A stretch of DNA of 64,000 nucleotides, from contig NZ_CP108081.1 in NCBI RefSeq assembly GCF_036182465.1, forward strand, positions 6,820,001 to 6,884,000, written 5' to 3'. Positions within the stretch are counted from its first letter, which is position 1, and every line of letters starts with the position of its first letter. The position numbers and the translations under genes were made by a program. Under the pieces are notes generated by a model, which searched no databases, was not told where the DNA came from, and was given only the letters and a program-made list of their open reading frames with translations. Below, one piece after another: positions 57,235 through 64,000 of the stretch. Source of the DNA: Streptomyces sp. NBC_00258. Lineage in GTDB: Bacteria; Actinomycetota; Actinomycetes; Streptomycetales; Streptomycetaceae.

Positions 57235-58095
57235 GTGAGCGCGCAGGAGTCGGGATCGGTGGTACGACGCATGCTGCTCGGCTCGCACCTGAGGCGGCTG
57301 CGCGAGTCGCGCGGCATCACGAGGGAAAAGGCCGGCTACTCGATCCGCGCCTCCGAATCGAAGATCAGCCGTATGGAGTTGGGCCGGGTGAGCTTCAAGA
57401 CGAGAGACGTCGAGGATCTGCTGACGCTCTACGGGATCGCCGACGAGGCGGAGCGGACCTCCCTGCTCTCCCTCGCCAAGGAGGCCAACGTCGCGGGCTG
57501 GTGGCACAGTTACTCGGACGTCCTGCCCAGCTGGTTCCCGACGTACGTCGGCCTGGAGGGCGCCGCGTCCCTGATCCGCTCCTACGAGGTCCAGTTCGTG
57601 CACGGCCTGCTGCAGACCGAGGCGTACGCGCACGCGGTCGTGGCCCGGGGCATGAAGGGCGCGAGCGAGGCGGACATCGAGCGGCGCGTGGCGCTGCGCC
57701 TGGAGCGCCAGAAGTACCTGGTGTCGGAGAGCGCCCCGGACTTCCACGTCGTACTCGACGAGGCGGCCCTGCGACGCCCGTACGGCGACCGGGAGGTGAT
57801 GCGCGGTCAGCTCCAGCACCTCATCGACATCTCCCAGCGTCCCAACGTGCGGCTGCAGGTCATGCCGTTCAGCTTCGGCGGGCACGCGGGTGAGAGCGGG
57901 GCCTTCACGGTGCTCAGCTTCCCCGAGTCCGACCTGTCCGACGTCGTGTACCTGGAACAGCTCACCAGTGCGTTGTATCTGGACAAGCGCGAGGACGTCA
58001 CCCAGTACGAGAAGGCGATGAAGGAACTCCAGCAGGACAGCCCCGGTCCCGACGAGAGCCGTGACTTGCTCAGGGGTCTGCTGCAGCTCTCCTGA
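57235..58095 (+). CDS. XRE-family regulator with DUF5753 domain (WhiJ-like)
   Basis: A 286-residue regulator. The N-terminal HTH is MLLGSHLRRLRESRGITREKAGYSIRASESKISRMELGRVSFKTRDVEDLLTLYG (about 13-67). The DUF5753 domain follows (WWHSYSDVLPSWFPTYVGLEGAASLIRSYEVQFVHGLLQTEAYAHAV ... GESGAFTVLSFPESDLSDVVYLEQLTSALYLD). This is the WhiJ-like family paired with DUF397 proteins, which modulate DNA binding in development and antibiotic control. It is likely to bind the GTGCACGTGCA-type repeats nearby (inference). Confidence 0.9.
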   Translation: MSAQESGSVVRRMLLGSHLRRLRESRGITREKAGYSIRASESKISRMELGRVSFKTRDVEDLLTLYGIADEAERTSLLSLAKEANVAGWWHSYSDVLPSWFPTYVGLEGAASLIRSYEVQFVHGLLQTEAYAHAVVARGMKGASEADIERRVALRLERQKYLVSESAPDFHVVLDEAALRRPYGDREVMRGQLQHLIDISQRPNVRLQVMPFSFGGHAGESGAFTVLSFPESDLSDVVYLEQLTSALYLDKREDVTQYEKAMKELQQDSPGPDESRDLLRGLLQLS

Positions 58096-58201
58096 GGTCT
58101 GCCCTCCAACTCCCTTGAGACACCAGTACGATGACGTGTGATCAGACCGTGAAGATGATCGTTCGGGTGTCTGCTGCGGCAGCAAGGGATTGAGGGATCA
58201 C

Positions 58202-59662
58202 ATGTCGTCCTACTTCACCGACCTGGCTCAGCAGTACATCGACGGCGAGTGGCGTACCGGTACCGGCTCCTGGGACATCATCGACTTCAACCCGTACGAC
58301 GGTGAGAAGCTCGCGTCGATCACGATAGCCACGGTCGACGAGGTGGATCAGGCCTACCAAGCCGCCGCCCGCGCCCAGAAGGAATGGGCCGCGACGAACC
58401 CGTACGCGCGTCGTGCCGTGTTCGAGAAGGCCCTGCGGATCATCGAGGAGCGCGAGCAGGAGATCGCCGAGGTGATCATCGCGGAGCTCGGCGGCACGCA
58501 TCTGAAGGCCGGCTTCGAACTGCACCTCGCCAAGGAGTTCCTGCGCGAGTCGGTCAACCTGGCGCTGCGGCCCGAGGGCAGGATCATCCCCTCGCCGGTC
58601 GACGGCAAGGAGAACCGCCTCTACCTCGTCCCGGTCGGCGTCGTCGGTGTGATCAGCCCCTTCAACTTCCCGTTCCTGCTGTCGCTGAAGTCCGTCGCGC
58701 CCGCCCTTGCCCTCGGCAACGGCGTGGTCCTCAAGCCGCACCAGAACACCCCGATCGTGGGCGGTTCCCTGGTCGCGAAGATCTTCGAGGACGCGGGCCT
58801 GCCGGCCGGTCTGCTCAACGTCGTGATCACCGACATCGCGGAGATCGGCGACGCCTTCATCGAGCACCCGGTCCCGAAGGTCATCTCCTTCACCGGCTCC
58901 GACAAGGTCGGCCGCCATGTCGCCACGGTCTGCGCCGCGAACTTCAAGCGCTCCGTCCTCGAACTCGGCGGCAACAGCGCGCTGGTGGTCCTGGACGACG
59001 CGGACATCGACTACGCCGTGGACGCCGCGGTCTTCAGCCGGTACGTGCACCAGGGCCAGGTCTGCATGGCCGCGAACCGCGTCCTGGTGGACCGCTCGAT
59101 CGAGGCCGAGTTCACCGAGAAGTTCGTCGCCAAGGTGAAGACGCTCAAGGTCGGCGACCCGAGCGACCCGCAGACCGTCATCGGCCCGCTCATCAACTCC
59201 TCGCAGGCCGACTCCGTTTCGGGCGTCGTGGACCAGGCGATCGCCGAGGGCGCCACCGCCCTCGTGCACGGCACCGTCACCGACAACCTCGTCGAGCCGT
59301 CCGTGCTGACCGGCCTGCCCGCCGACTCGGACATCCTCCGCCAGGAGATCTTCGGCCCCGTGGCGCTCCTCGTCCCGTTCGACGGCGAGGAGGAGGCCGT
59401 GCGGATCGTCAACGACACCCCGTACGGGCTGAGCGGCGCCGTGCACACCTCCGACGTCGAGCGCGGTGTCTCCTTCGCCAGGCAGATCGACACGGGCATG
59501 TTCCACGTGAACGACGGCACCGTGCACGACGAGCCGCTGGTCGACTTCGGCGGCGAGAAGTCCTCGGGCATCGGCCGGCTGAACGGCGAGTCGACGGTCG
59601 GCGCCTTCACCACCCAGAAGTGGATCTCGGTGCAGCACGGGCGCAGCTTCTTCCCGTTCTGA
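58202..59662 (+). CDS. NAD(P)-dependent aldehyde dehydrogenase
   Basis: A 486-residue ALDH. The cofactor region is GVISPFNFPFLLSLKSVAPALALGNGVVLKPH, with ISFTGSDKVGRH. The general base glutamate is in LELGGNSALVV and the nucleophilic cysteine in GQVCMAANR. EIFGPVALL and NDTPYGLSGAVHTSD complete the family pattern. It is closest in style to benzaldehyde/vanillin-type ALDHs, though the substrate cannot be read from sequence. GAGGGA precedes the ATG at 58202. It stands alone with its own terminator. Confidence 0.92.
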   Translation: MSSYFTDLAQQYIDGEWRTGTGSWDIIDFNPYDGEKLASITIATVDEVDQAYQAAARAQKEWAATNPYARRAVFEKALRIIEEREQEIAEVIIAELGGTHLKAGFELHLAKEFLRESVNLALRPEGRIIPSPVDGKENRLYLVPVGVVGVISPFNFPFLLSLKSVAPALALGNGVVLKPHQNTPIVGGSLVAKIFEDAGLPAGLLNVVITDIAEIGDAFIEHPVPKVISFTGSDKVGRHVATVCAANFKRSVLELGGNSALVVLDDADIDYAVDAAVFSRYVHQGQVCMAANRVLVDRSIEAEFTEKFVAKVKTLKVGDPSDPQTVIGPLINSSQADSVSGVVDQAIAEGATALVHGTVTDNLVEPSVLTGLPADSDILRQEIFGPVALLVPFDGEEEAVRIVNDTPYGLSGAVHTSDVERGVSFARQIDTGMFHVNDGTVHDEPLVDFGGEKSSGIGRLNGESTVGAFTTQKWISVQHGRSFFPF

Positions 59663-59677
59663 CCTGCCAACTCCTTT

Positions 59678-59715
59678 ACGGGGCGCCCCTGCCGACCGCG
59701 GCGAGGGCGCCCCGT
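59678..59715 (+). terminator. Terminator between convergent ALDH and FAD monooxygenase genes
   Basis: An 11-bp stem (arm ACGGGGCGCCC) with a 16-nt loop lies 16 nt after the ALDH stop and 45 nt from the end of the convergent gene. Confidence 0.75.
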
Positions 59716-59760
59716 GCCACGTCCAGGGGACAGGGGGCGTGCGGGGCGCGCGGTACGGCT

Positions 59761-60993
59761 TCAGCGGCGACTCAGCAGATAGGCGTCCGGACCGTACGCG
59801 GCGGCGATGTCCTGCGCCGGGATACCGAGCATCGTGGAGAACGCCGTCACGACCGGCAGATGGGCCGCGCCGGGCTCGTCACCGGTGAGGAGGTCCCCGA
59901 CCGCGTCACGGAGCGCGGGGCTGAGGCGCAGCTGGTCGACGGCCATCCTCGCCGTCTGCGCGGTGCCCGGCTCCTGACGGCTCAGCAGACGGTAGAGCGC
60001 CATCGCCACCCGTCCGGTCGCCGCGCCCGCTCCCGCGTGCTCCCGGGCGTACGCCTCGGCGGATCCGTGCGCCGCGAGACTCAGGGCGTCCTGGATACCG
60101 AGGGTCGTGCCGGCCGCGAGGATCGGGTGGATGTGCCCGACCGCGTCGCCGACCAGCGCGAGCCTGCCCTGCCCGTAGTGCACGCGGGGGCGAAAACCGG
60201 TCGCGGACCACGTCAGCCGGCCCGCCGCCAGGGCATCGGCCAGCGGCCGCCGCAGCACCTCCGGCATCAGCGGCACGAAGTGACGGTGCAGATACGCGTG
60301 CAGCGCCGGCGGTCGCGGATGCGTCGGGGGTACGTCGAGGACCACCCGGATAGCGTCGGGAGCGATGGAGTAGATGGCCACACCGTGCCCGGGCACCTCG
60401 CTCGCGACCTGGAACGACTCGTAGACCGGCAGCCCGGGCCCTTCGAGCACGACACCGGCCGAGTGCGACACGACGGTCTGCGGTGTGTGCCCGAACAGCG
60501 CGCGGCGGACGCCGGAGGAGCGGCCGTCCGCCGCCACCACGAGATCGGCGCGCAGCCGCGTCTCCTGCCCGTCGCGGGTCAGCCGGACCGTGCCGTCCGG
60601 TGTGGCCGAGGTGACGCGGGCGCAGGTGAGCACCTCCACCCCGGGCCGCTCCACGACACTGTCCCGCAGCGCGTCCACCAGCTCCGCGTGGGGCATGGAC
60701 ACCGCCCGCATGCCCCGCCGGTACGGCACCACGACCGGCTCGTGCCCCTCGTCGGCCAGGTGCATGCTGACGCCCGTACCCCGGACGTGCCCGCCCTCCG
60801 GAAGCGCCAGGCCCCAGCGCAGCAGCACATCGGCGGCGGTCGGATGCAGCCATTCCACGGCGAACGGCGAGGCGGGCCCCCGCTCCATGCGCTCGACCAC
60901 CACGACCCGGGCACCGCGGTCGGCCAACGCGTGCGCGGCGGCGCAGCCGACGGGGCCGGCCCCCACGACGATCGCGTCCACGGATTCGCTCAT
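59761..60993 (-). CDS. FAD-dependent monooxygenase (PHBH/squalene-epoxidase-like)
   Basis: A 410-residue flavoprotein. The FAD-binding GxGxxG is AIVVGAGPVGCAAAHALADRGARVVVVER (about 7-35). The middle motif is DLVVAADGRSSGVRRAL, and the second FAD motif is GRLALVGDAVGHIHPILAAGTTLGIQDALSL. This is the class A monooxygenase fold. The GD-x(7)-P motif with an extended C-terminal helical part resembles geranylgeranyl reductase and squalene epoxidase relatives. It is divergent from the prenyl synthase fusion, so a prenyl-derived substrate is plausible. The ATG at 60993 lies just before the FAD motif; the long upstream open frame is shadow. Confidence 0.85.
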   Translation of the reverse strand: MSESVDAIVVGAGPVGCAAAHALADRGARVVVVERMERGPASPFAVEWLHPTAADVLLRWGLALPEGGHVRGTGVSMHLADEGHEPVVVPYRRGMRAVSMPHAELVDALRDSVVERPGVEVLTCARVTSATPDGTVRLTRDGQETRLRADLVVAADGRSSGVRRALFGHTPQTVVSHSAGVVLEGPGLPVYESFQVASEVPGHGVAIYSIAPDAIRVVLDVPPTHPRPPALHAYLHRHFVPLMPEVLRRPLADALAAGRLTWSATGFRPRVHYGQGRLALVGDAVGHIHPILAAGTTLGIQDALSLAAHGSAEAYAREHAGAGAATGRVAMALYRLLSRQEPGTAQTARMAVDQLRLSPALRDAVGDLLTGDEPGAAHLPVVTAFSTMLGIPAQDIAAAYGPDAYLLSRR

Positions 60994-61326
60994 GCCTGGC
61001 TCACATCCCGGGCTGGCGCCCTGTGTTGACGGTGCGTCACTGTTGGTGACCGATCGCCTACGGAACCTAGCCCATGTCCGTTCTCCGCCCCGGCGGCGTA
61101 CCACGATCGGGCGAGAAGGTCGCCGAGCCCGCGCGGCGCGGCGGCGGGACCGGTAGGAAGGGGGCACCGTCGGGTGGCGCACCAGGCCGTTCCGAGGGCC
61201 GTGCAGGGTCGTTGAGAGAGTGCCGCACCAGGCCGGTCCGTGGGCCGTTCCGGGCCGACGGCGACCGCTTTTCCGACCTATCGCCAGGCGTGACGTGCGA
61301 CGTGACGGCTGTGAAAGAAGGGCTCC
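60994..61326 (+). promoter_or_regulatory. Divergent promoter region with GTCAC-N5-GTGAC palindrome
   Basis: 333 bp between the divergent FAD monooxygenase and prenyl synthase fusion genes, with no convincing gene. A short palindrome, GTCACTGTTGGTGAC, is at 61036-61050, close to a TTGACG hexamer (61026-61031). AGAAGGG just before 61327 is the ribosome site of the fusion gene. Confidence 0.45.
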
Positions 61327-63180
61327 TTGTCCCCCGTTCTCCCTCAGCCCGCCGTTCCCGACCCTGCCTCCGCCCCCGACATCGCCGCCGCCTACGCGTC
61401 CTGCCGACGGCTGGTCAGGTCCTCCCGCTCCGTCGAGTACTCCGTCATGCAGCTGATGCCGGCCGCGCTGCGCCCCGCGTGCTGGGCCATGTACGCGGCC
61501 GCGGTGACGACCGACGCCCTTGTCGACGACGAGGAGGGCAGCCCGGCCGAGCGCGCCGCGAGACTGCAGGCCTGGGTGGACGCCCTGCGCGCGGAGCTCT
61601 CGGAGACGGGATTCCCGGCCGTGGGACCGTCGGCCGCGGGGCACTCCCGGGCAGGGCTGTCCCACGGGCCCGGGGGAGACGGACGGGACCGCGGGGACCC
61701 GGTCCGCCGAGCGCTCGCGGACACCATCCGAACGTGGCAACTCGACGTCGAGACGTTGACGCCCGTCTTCACCGCCCTGCGCGAGGACGCCTCGGGCCGC
61801 CGCCCGCAGACGTGGCGCGAGTGGAGCCTGCGCACCCAGGCGGAGAACACCCCGTGGGCGATGTGGTGTCTGACTCTCCTGACCCGGGCCGGAGTTCCCA
61901 CCACGGTCCGCCAGGAGCACCTGGAGGCCATGCCCGCCTTCCTCGACGGCCTCTACCTCACCGACACCCTCACCGACCTGGCGTCCGACCTCGGCCGCGG
62001 CATCCTGACGCTCCCGGAGGAGGCCCTCGCGGCCCACGGGGTCCCCGAGGCCGACCTCCTCGCCCGCCGCTGGACACCGCCCGTCGAGGCACTGATCGCC
62101 GGCCTGACGGAGCAGGCCCACGACTGGCTGGAACAGCCCGCGCTGCAGCGGGGGGTGCACCCGGGGATGGCCGTCCTGCTCCGCACCTCCACCGACCTCT
62201 TCCGGGCCCGCGTGCGCACCGCCCGACGGCTCGGCCCCGCGCTGCTGCACCGCACCGCCGAACTGTCCCCGGCCGTACGGCTGCGGCTGCTCGCCCCCGC
62301 CCGAGTCCGTGCCGTACGAGCCTGGCGCCGGGCCGCGCTCGTGCAGCCGGCCGAGCCCGTGGTGGCCCTGCCCGAGCCCAGGCGCGAGGCCGATCCGGCG
62401 TTCCTCCCGCCGGTTCCGCCGCGCCCCCACCCGAGCGGGGAGTGCGCGCCGGACATCCCCGCGGAGCGGCTTCCCCGGCACGTGGGCGTCATCATGGACG
62501 GCAACGGCCGCTGGGCCGCCCAGCAGGGGCTGCCCCGCAGCGAGGGCCACCGCGTCGGCTCCGACGCCACCCGCGACGTCGTCCACGGGGCGCTGGAGCT
62601 CGGTCTGAGCCATCTGACGCTCTACGCGTTCTCCACCGAGAACTGGCGGCGCGACGCGAGCGAGGTCGCCCGGCTGTTCCGCACCATGCACGACACCCTG
62701 CGCGACTCGGACCTGCGCTCCCTCGACGTCCGCCTGCGCTGGGCGGGCAGTCCCGAGGGGCTCCCGGTCGACCTGGCCGACGCGCTGCGCCAGAGCGCGC
62801 GCGACAGCCGTCACCGGACCGGGCTGACACTCACGCTCTGCGTCAACTACGGGGGCCGCGCCGAACTCGTCCAGGCCGCGGCGGGACTGGCCCGCGCGGC
62901 AGCGGCGGGCGAGTTGGACCCGGACCGCATCGACGAACGCCTCCTCGCCGCCCACCTGCCGCACCCCCACCTTCCTGAGGTCGACCTGCTGTGGCGCACC
63001 GGCGGTGAACACCGGATCTCCAACTTCCTCCCCTGGCACCTCAGTTACAGCGAACTCCACTTCACGGACACGCTGTGGCCCGAGGTCGACCGCCGCGACC
63101 TGTGGCGGGCGGTCAGCACGTACACGCACCGCAGGCGACGGCACGGGGCCGCGCCGGTCGTGGAGGGCACGCGGGTCTGA
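61327..63180 (+). CDS. Fusion of squalene/phytoene synthase-like and cis-prenyltransferase domains
   Basis: A 617-residue fusion. The N-terminal part (about 20-330) is a head-to-head prenyl synthase: SVEYSVMQLMPAALRPACWAMYAAAVTTDALVDDEEG carries the first Asp-rich motif, and YLTDTLTDLASDLGRGILTLPEEALAAHGV the second. After a proline-rich linker the C-terminal part (about 380-617) is a complete UppS-type enzyme: HVGVIMDGNGRWAAQQG, SHLTLYAFSTENWRR and LLWRTGGEHRISNFLPWHLSYSELHF. Both halves keep their catalytic residues. The second would make a Z-prenyl diphosphate that the first could condense or rearrange. The TTG start follows AAGAAGGG. The divergent FAD monooxygenase may act on the product. 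Confidence 0.88.
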   Translation: MSPVLPQPAVPDPASAPDIAAAYASCRRLVRSSRSVEYSVMQLMPAALRPACWAMYAAAVTTDALVDDEEGSPAERAARLQAWVDALRAELSETGFPAVGPSAAGHSRAGLSHGPGGDGRDRGDPVRRALADTIRTWQLDVETLTPVFTALREDASGRRPQTWREWSLRTQAENTPWAMWCLTLLTRAGVPTTVRQEHLEAMPAFLDGLYLTDTLTDLASDLGRGILTLPEEALAAHGVPEADLLARRWTPPVEALIAGLTEQAHDWLEQPALQRGVHPGMAVLLRTSTDLFRARVRTARRLGPALLHRTAELSPAVRLRLLAPARVRAVRAWRRAALVQPAEPVVALPEPRREADPAFLPPVPPRPHPSGECAPDIPAERLPRHVGVIMDGNGRWAAQQGLPRSEGHRVGSDATRDVVHGALELGLSHLTLYAFSTENWRRDASEVARLFRTMHDTLRDSDLRSLDVRLRWAGSPEGLPVDLADALRQSARDSRHRTGLTLTLCVNYGGRAELVQAAAGLARAAAAGELDPDRIDERLLAAHLPHPHLPEVDLLWRTGGEHRISNFLPWHLSYSELHFTDTLWPEVDRRDLWRAVSTYTHRRRRHGAAPVVEGTRV

Positions 63181-63296
63181 AGTCCCGGATTTCTGCCTGG
63201 AGTCCCGGCTCTCATTGAGGACAGAAGCTGACCGCAAGGGTCCGTAACTTGGTTGATGTCAGCAGGCAAGAGGACCCCGATGAGAGGCGGCCACCC

Positions 63297-63845
63297 ATGG
63301 TCATGCACGTGCACGCGGAGGCCCACGGCGACGAGCGCGGGGCGCTGCTCGCCTTCCTGGACGAGCAGCGCGGGGGCATCCGCCGGACGTTGCTCGGCCT
63401 GACCGACGAGCAGGCCGCCACCCGCCCGAGCGCCAGCGAACTCTCGCTCTCCGGGCTGCTCAAGCACGTCGCCGAGACCGAGCAGGGCTGGCTGTCGCGG
63501 GCCCGGCAGGTGGTGCCCGACACCCAGCGCTCCGAGGAGAACTGGGGCGACAGCTTCCGGCTCGTCGGCGACGAGACCGTCGAGTCGACGCTCGCCCACT
63601 GGGACAAGATCGCCCGGCAGACCGAGGACTTCATCCGGACCGTGCCCAGCCTGAACGACACCTTCCCGCTGCCCGACGAGCCCTGGTTCCCGGACGACGA
63701 GGCCGTGTCCATGCGCTGGGTGATGCTCCGCCTGATCGCGGAGATGGCCCGGCACGCGGGCCACGCCGACGTCATCCGTGAGTCCCTGGACGGGAAGACC
63801 GCCTTCGAGCTGGTCGCGCAGGAGCAGGGAGCCTCCTGGGGGTGA
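63297..63845 (+). CDS. DinB/DUF664 family protein
   Basis: A 182-residue four-helix-bundle protein (HAEAHGDERGALLAFLDEQRGGIRRTLLGLTDEQAATRPSASELSLSGLLKHVAETEQGWLSR...). The metal-binding histidines of the DinB superfamily are in LLKHVAETE and, near the end, EMARHAGHADVIRE. Such enzymes include thiol transferases using mycothiol or bacillithiol; members in actinobacteria are often mycothiol-dependent, which is inference here. GAGAGGCGG precedes the ATG at 63297; ATG 63303 is nearly equivalent. Confidence 0.85.
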   Translation: MVMHVHAEAHGDERGALLAFLDEQRGGIRRTLLGLTDEQAATRPSASELSLSGLLKHVAETEQGWLSRARQVVPDTQRSEENWGDSFRLVGDETVESTLAHWDKIARQTEDFIRTVPSLNDTFPLPDEPWFPDDEAVSMRWVMLRLIAEMARHAGHADVIRESLDGKTAFELVAQEQGASWG

Positions 63846-63911
63846 GTCCGGGGGGAGCACTGAGGGTGAGGTGCCGCCCGGCGCCGGGGAGACGGGCCAT
63901 ACGCTGGCTCC

Positions 63912-64000
63912 ATGTCAGCGATCCGTCTCCTCGTGCTCGGCGCCGTGCGCCAGCACGGCCGGGCCCACGGCTACCAGGTGCGCAACGACCTGGAGTACTG
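63912..64000 (+). CDS. PadR-family regulator, N-terminal fragment
   Basis: The frame MSAIRLLVLGAVRQHGRAHGYQVRNDLEYW runs off the window edge. The LVLGAV...HGYQV pattern is the start of the PadR winged helix. It follows the DinB gene by 66 nt on the same strand. Only 29 residues are visible, so the family call rests on one helix-turn region. Confidence 0.7.
   Translation, partial: MSAIRLLVLGAVRQHGRAHGYQVRNDLEY

Noticed and set aside
60994..63237. Extension of the FAD monooxygenase frame far upstream to 1158 residues
   Set aside because: The extra part is antisense to the prenyl synthase fusion, which shows clear motifs. The flavoprotein starts right before its GxGxxG.

Overview
The window is 64 kb of very GC-rich DNA with strong third-position G/C bias, GTG/TTG starts and frequent 1-4 nt start/stop overlaps. 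Together with bldG, an MFS-dTMP kinase fusion, lysine-tailed topA, an AfsR-like regulator and a WhiJ/AbaA-like regulatory trio, this points to Streptomyces or a very close relative.

Layout. (1) 1-20.6 kb is core chromosome: the end of a TadE/Flp-type secretion locus, a DECH helicase, bldG with its anti-sigma partner, the proton-pumping pyrophosphatase hppA, a lipoprotein, a methyltransferase, a kinase relic, topA, the tmk fusion, holB and a secreted tripeptidyl-peptidase-like hydrolase, closed by a tRNA-Thr(CGT). (2) 21.0-35.9 kb is a compact, co-directional, translationally coupled biosynthetic operon: exporter, KS-AT-ACP polyketide synthase, a 1951-residue aminotransferase/luciferase-like-monooxygenase/C/PCP/C protein, an M18 aminopeptidase, a cysteine-nucleophile thioesterase and an A-PCP protein. 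Its logic is to extend an acyl starter by one malonyl unit, transaminate the beta-ketone, hydroxylate the alpha carbon, then add amino acids. That predicts a short peptide headed by an alpha-hydroxy-beta-amino acid, the pharmacophore of bestatin-, amastatin- and microginin-type aminopeptidase inhibitors. An aminopeptidase is coupled inside the operon, plausibly for self-protection. This is the most interesting system here.

(3) 35.9-45.4 kb holds a large secreted hydrolase, an M56 peptidase, a DUF3052 protein, a family 2 glycosyltransferase and a SARP/NB-ARC/TPR regulator. (4) 45.4-53.1 kb holds a family A DNA polymerase-like protein, a Clp-N/HTH protein with a palindromic operator, a DUF2786 protein, two lipoproteins and a FUSC membrane protein carrying a dispersed repeat in its reading frame. 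(5) 53.1-55.9 kb is the zinc-independent ribosomal protein set (S14, L28 / L33, L31, COG0523 GTPase-like, S18) around a candidate Zur operator. (6) 55.9-58.1 kb is a DUF397 / RsbW-like ATPase / XRE-DUF5753 trio sharing an inverted 17-nt element. (7) 58.2-64 kb holds an aldehyde dehydrogenase, an FAD monooxygenase divergent from a rare-looking fusion of a squalene/phytoene synthase domain with a cis-prenyltransferase domain, a DinB protein and the start of a PadR regulator.

No CRISPR array, transposase, integrase or rRNA gene was seen. All family assignments come from reading motifs; no search was run.
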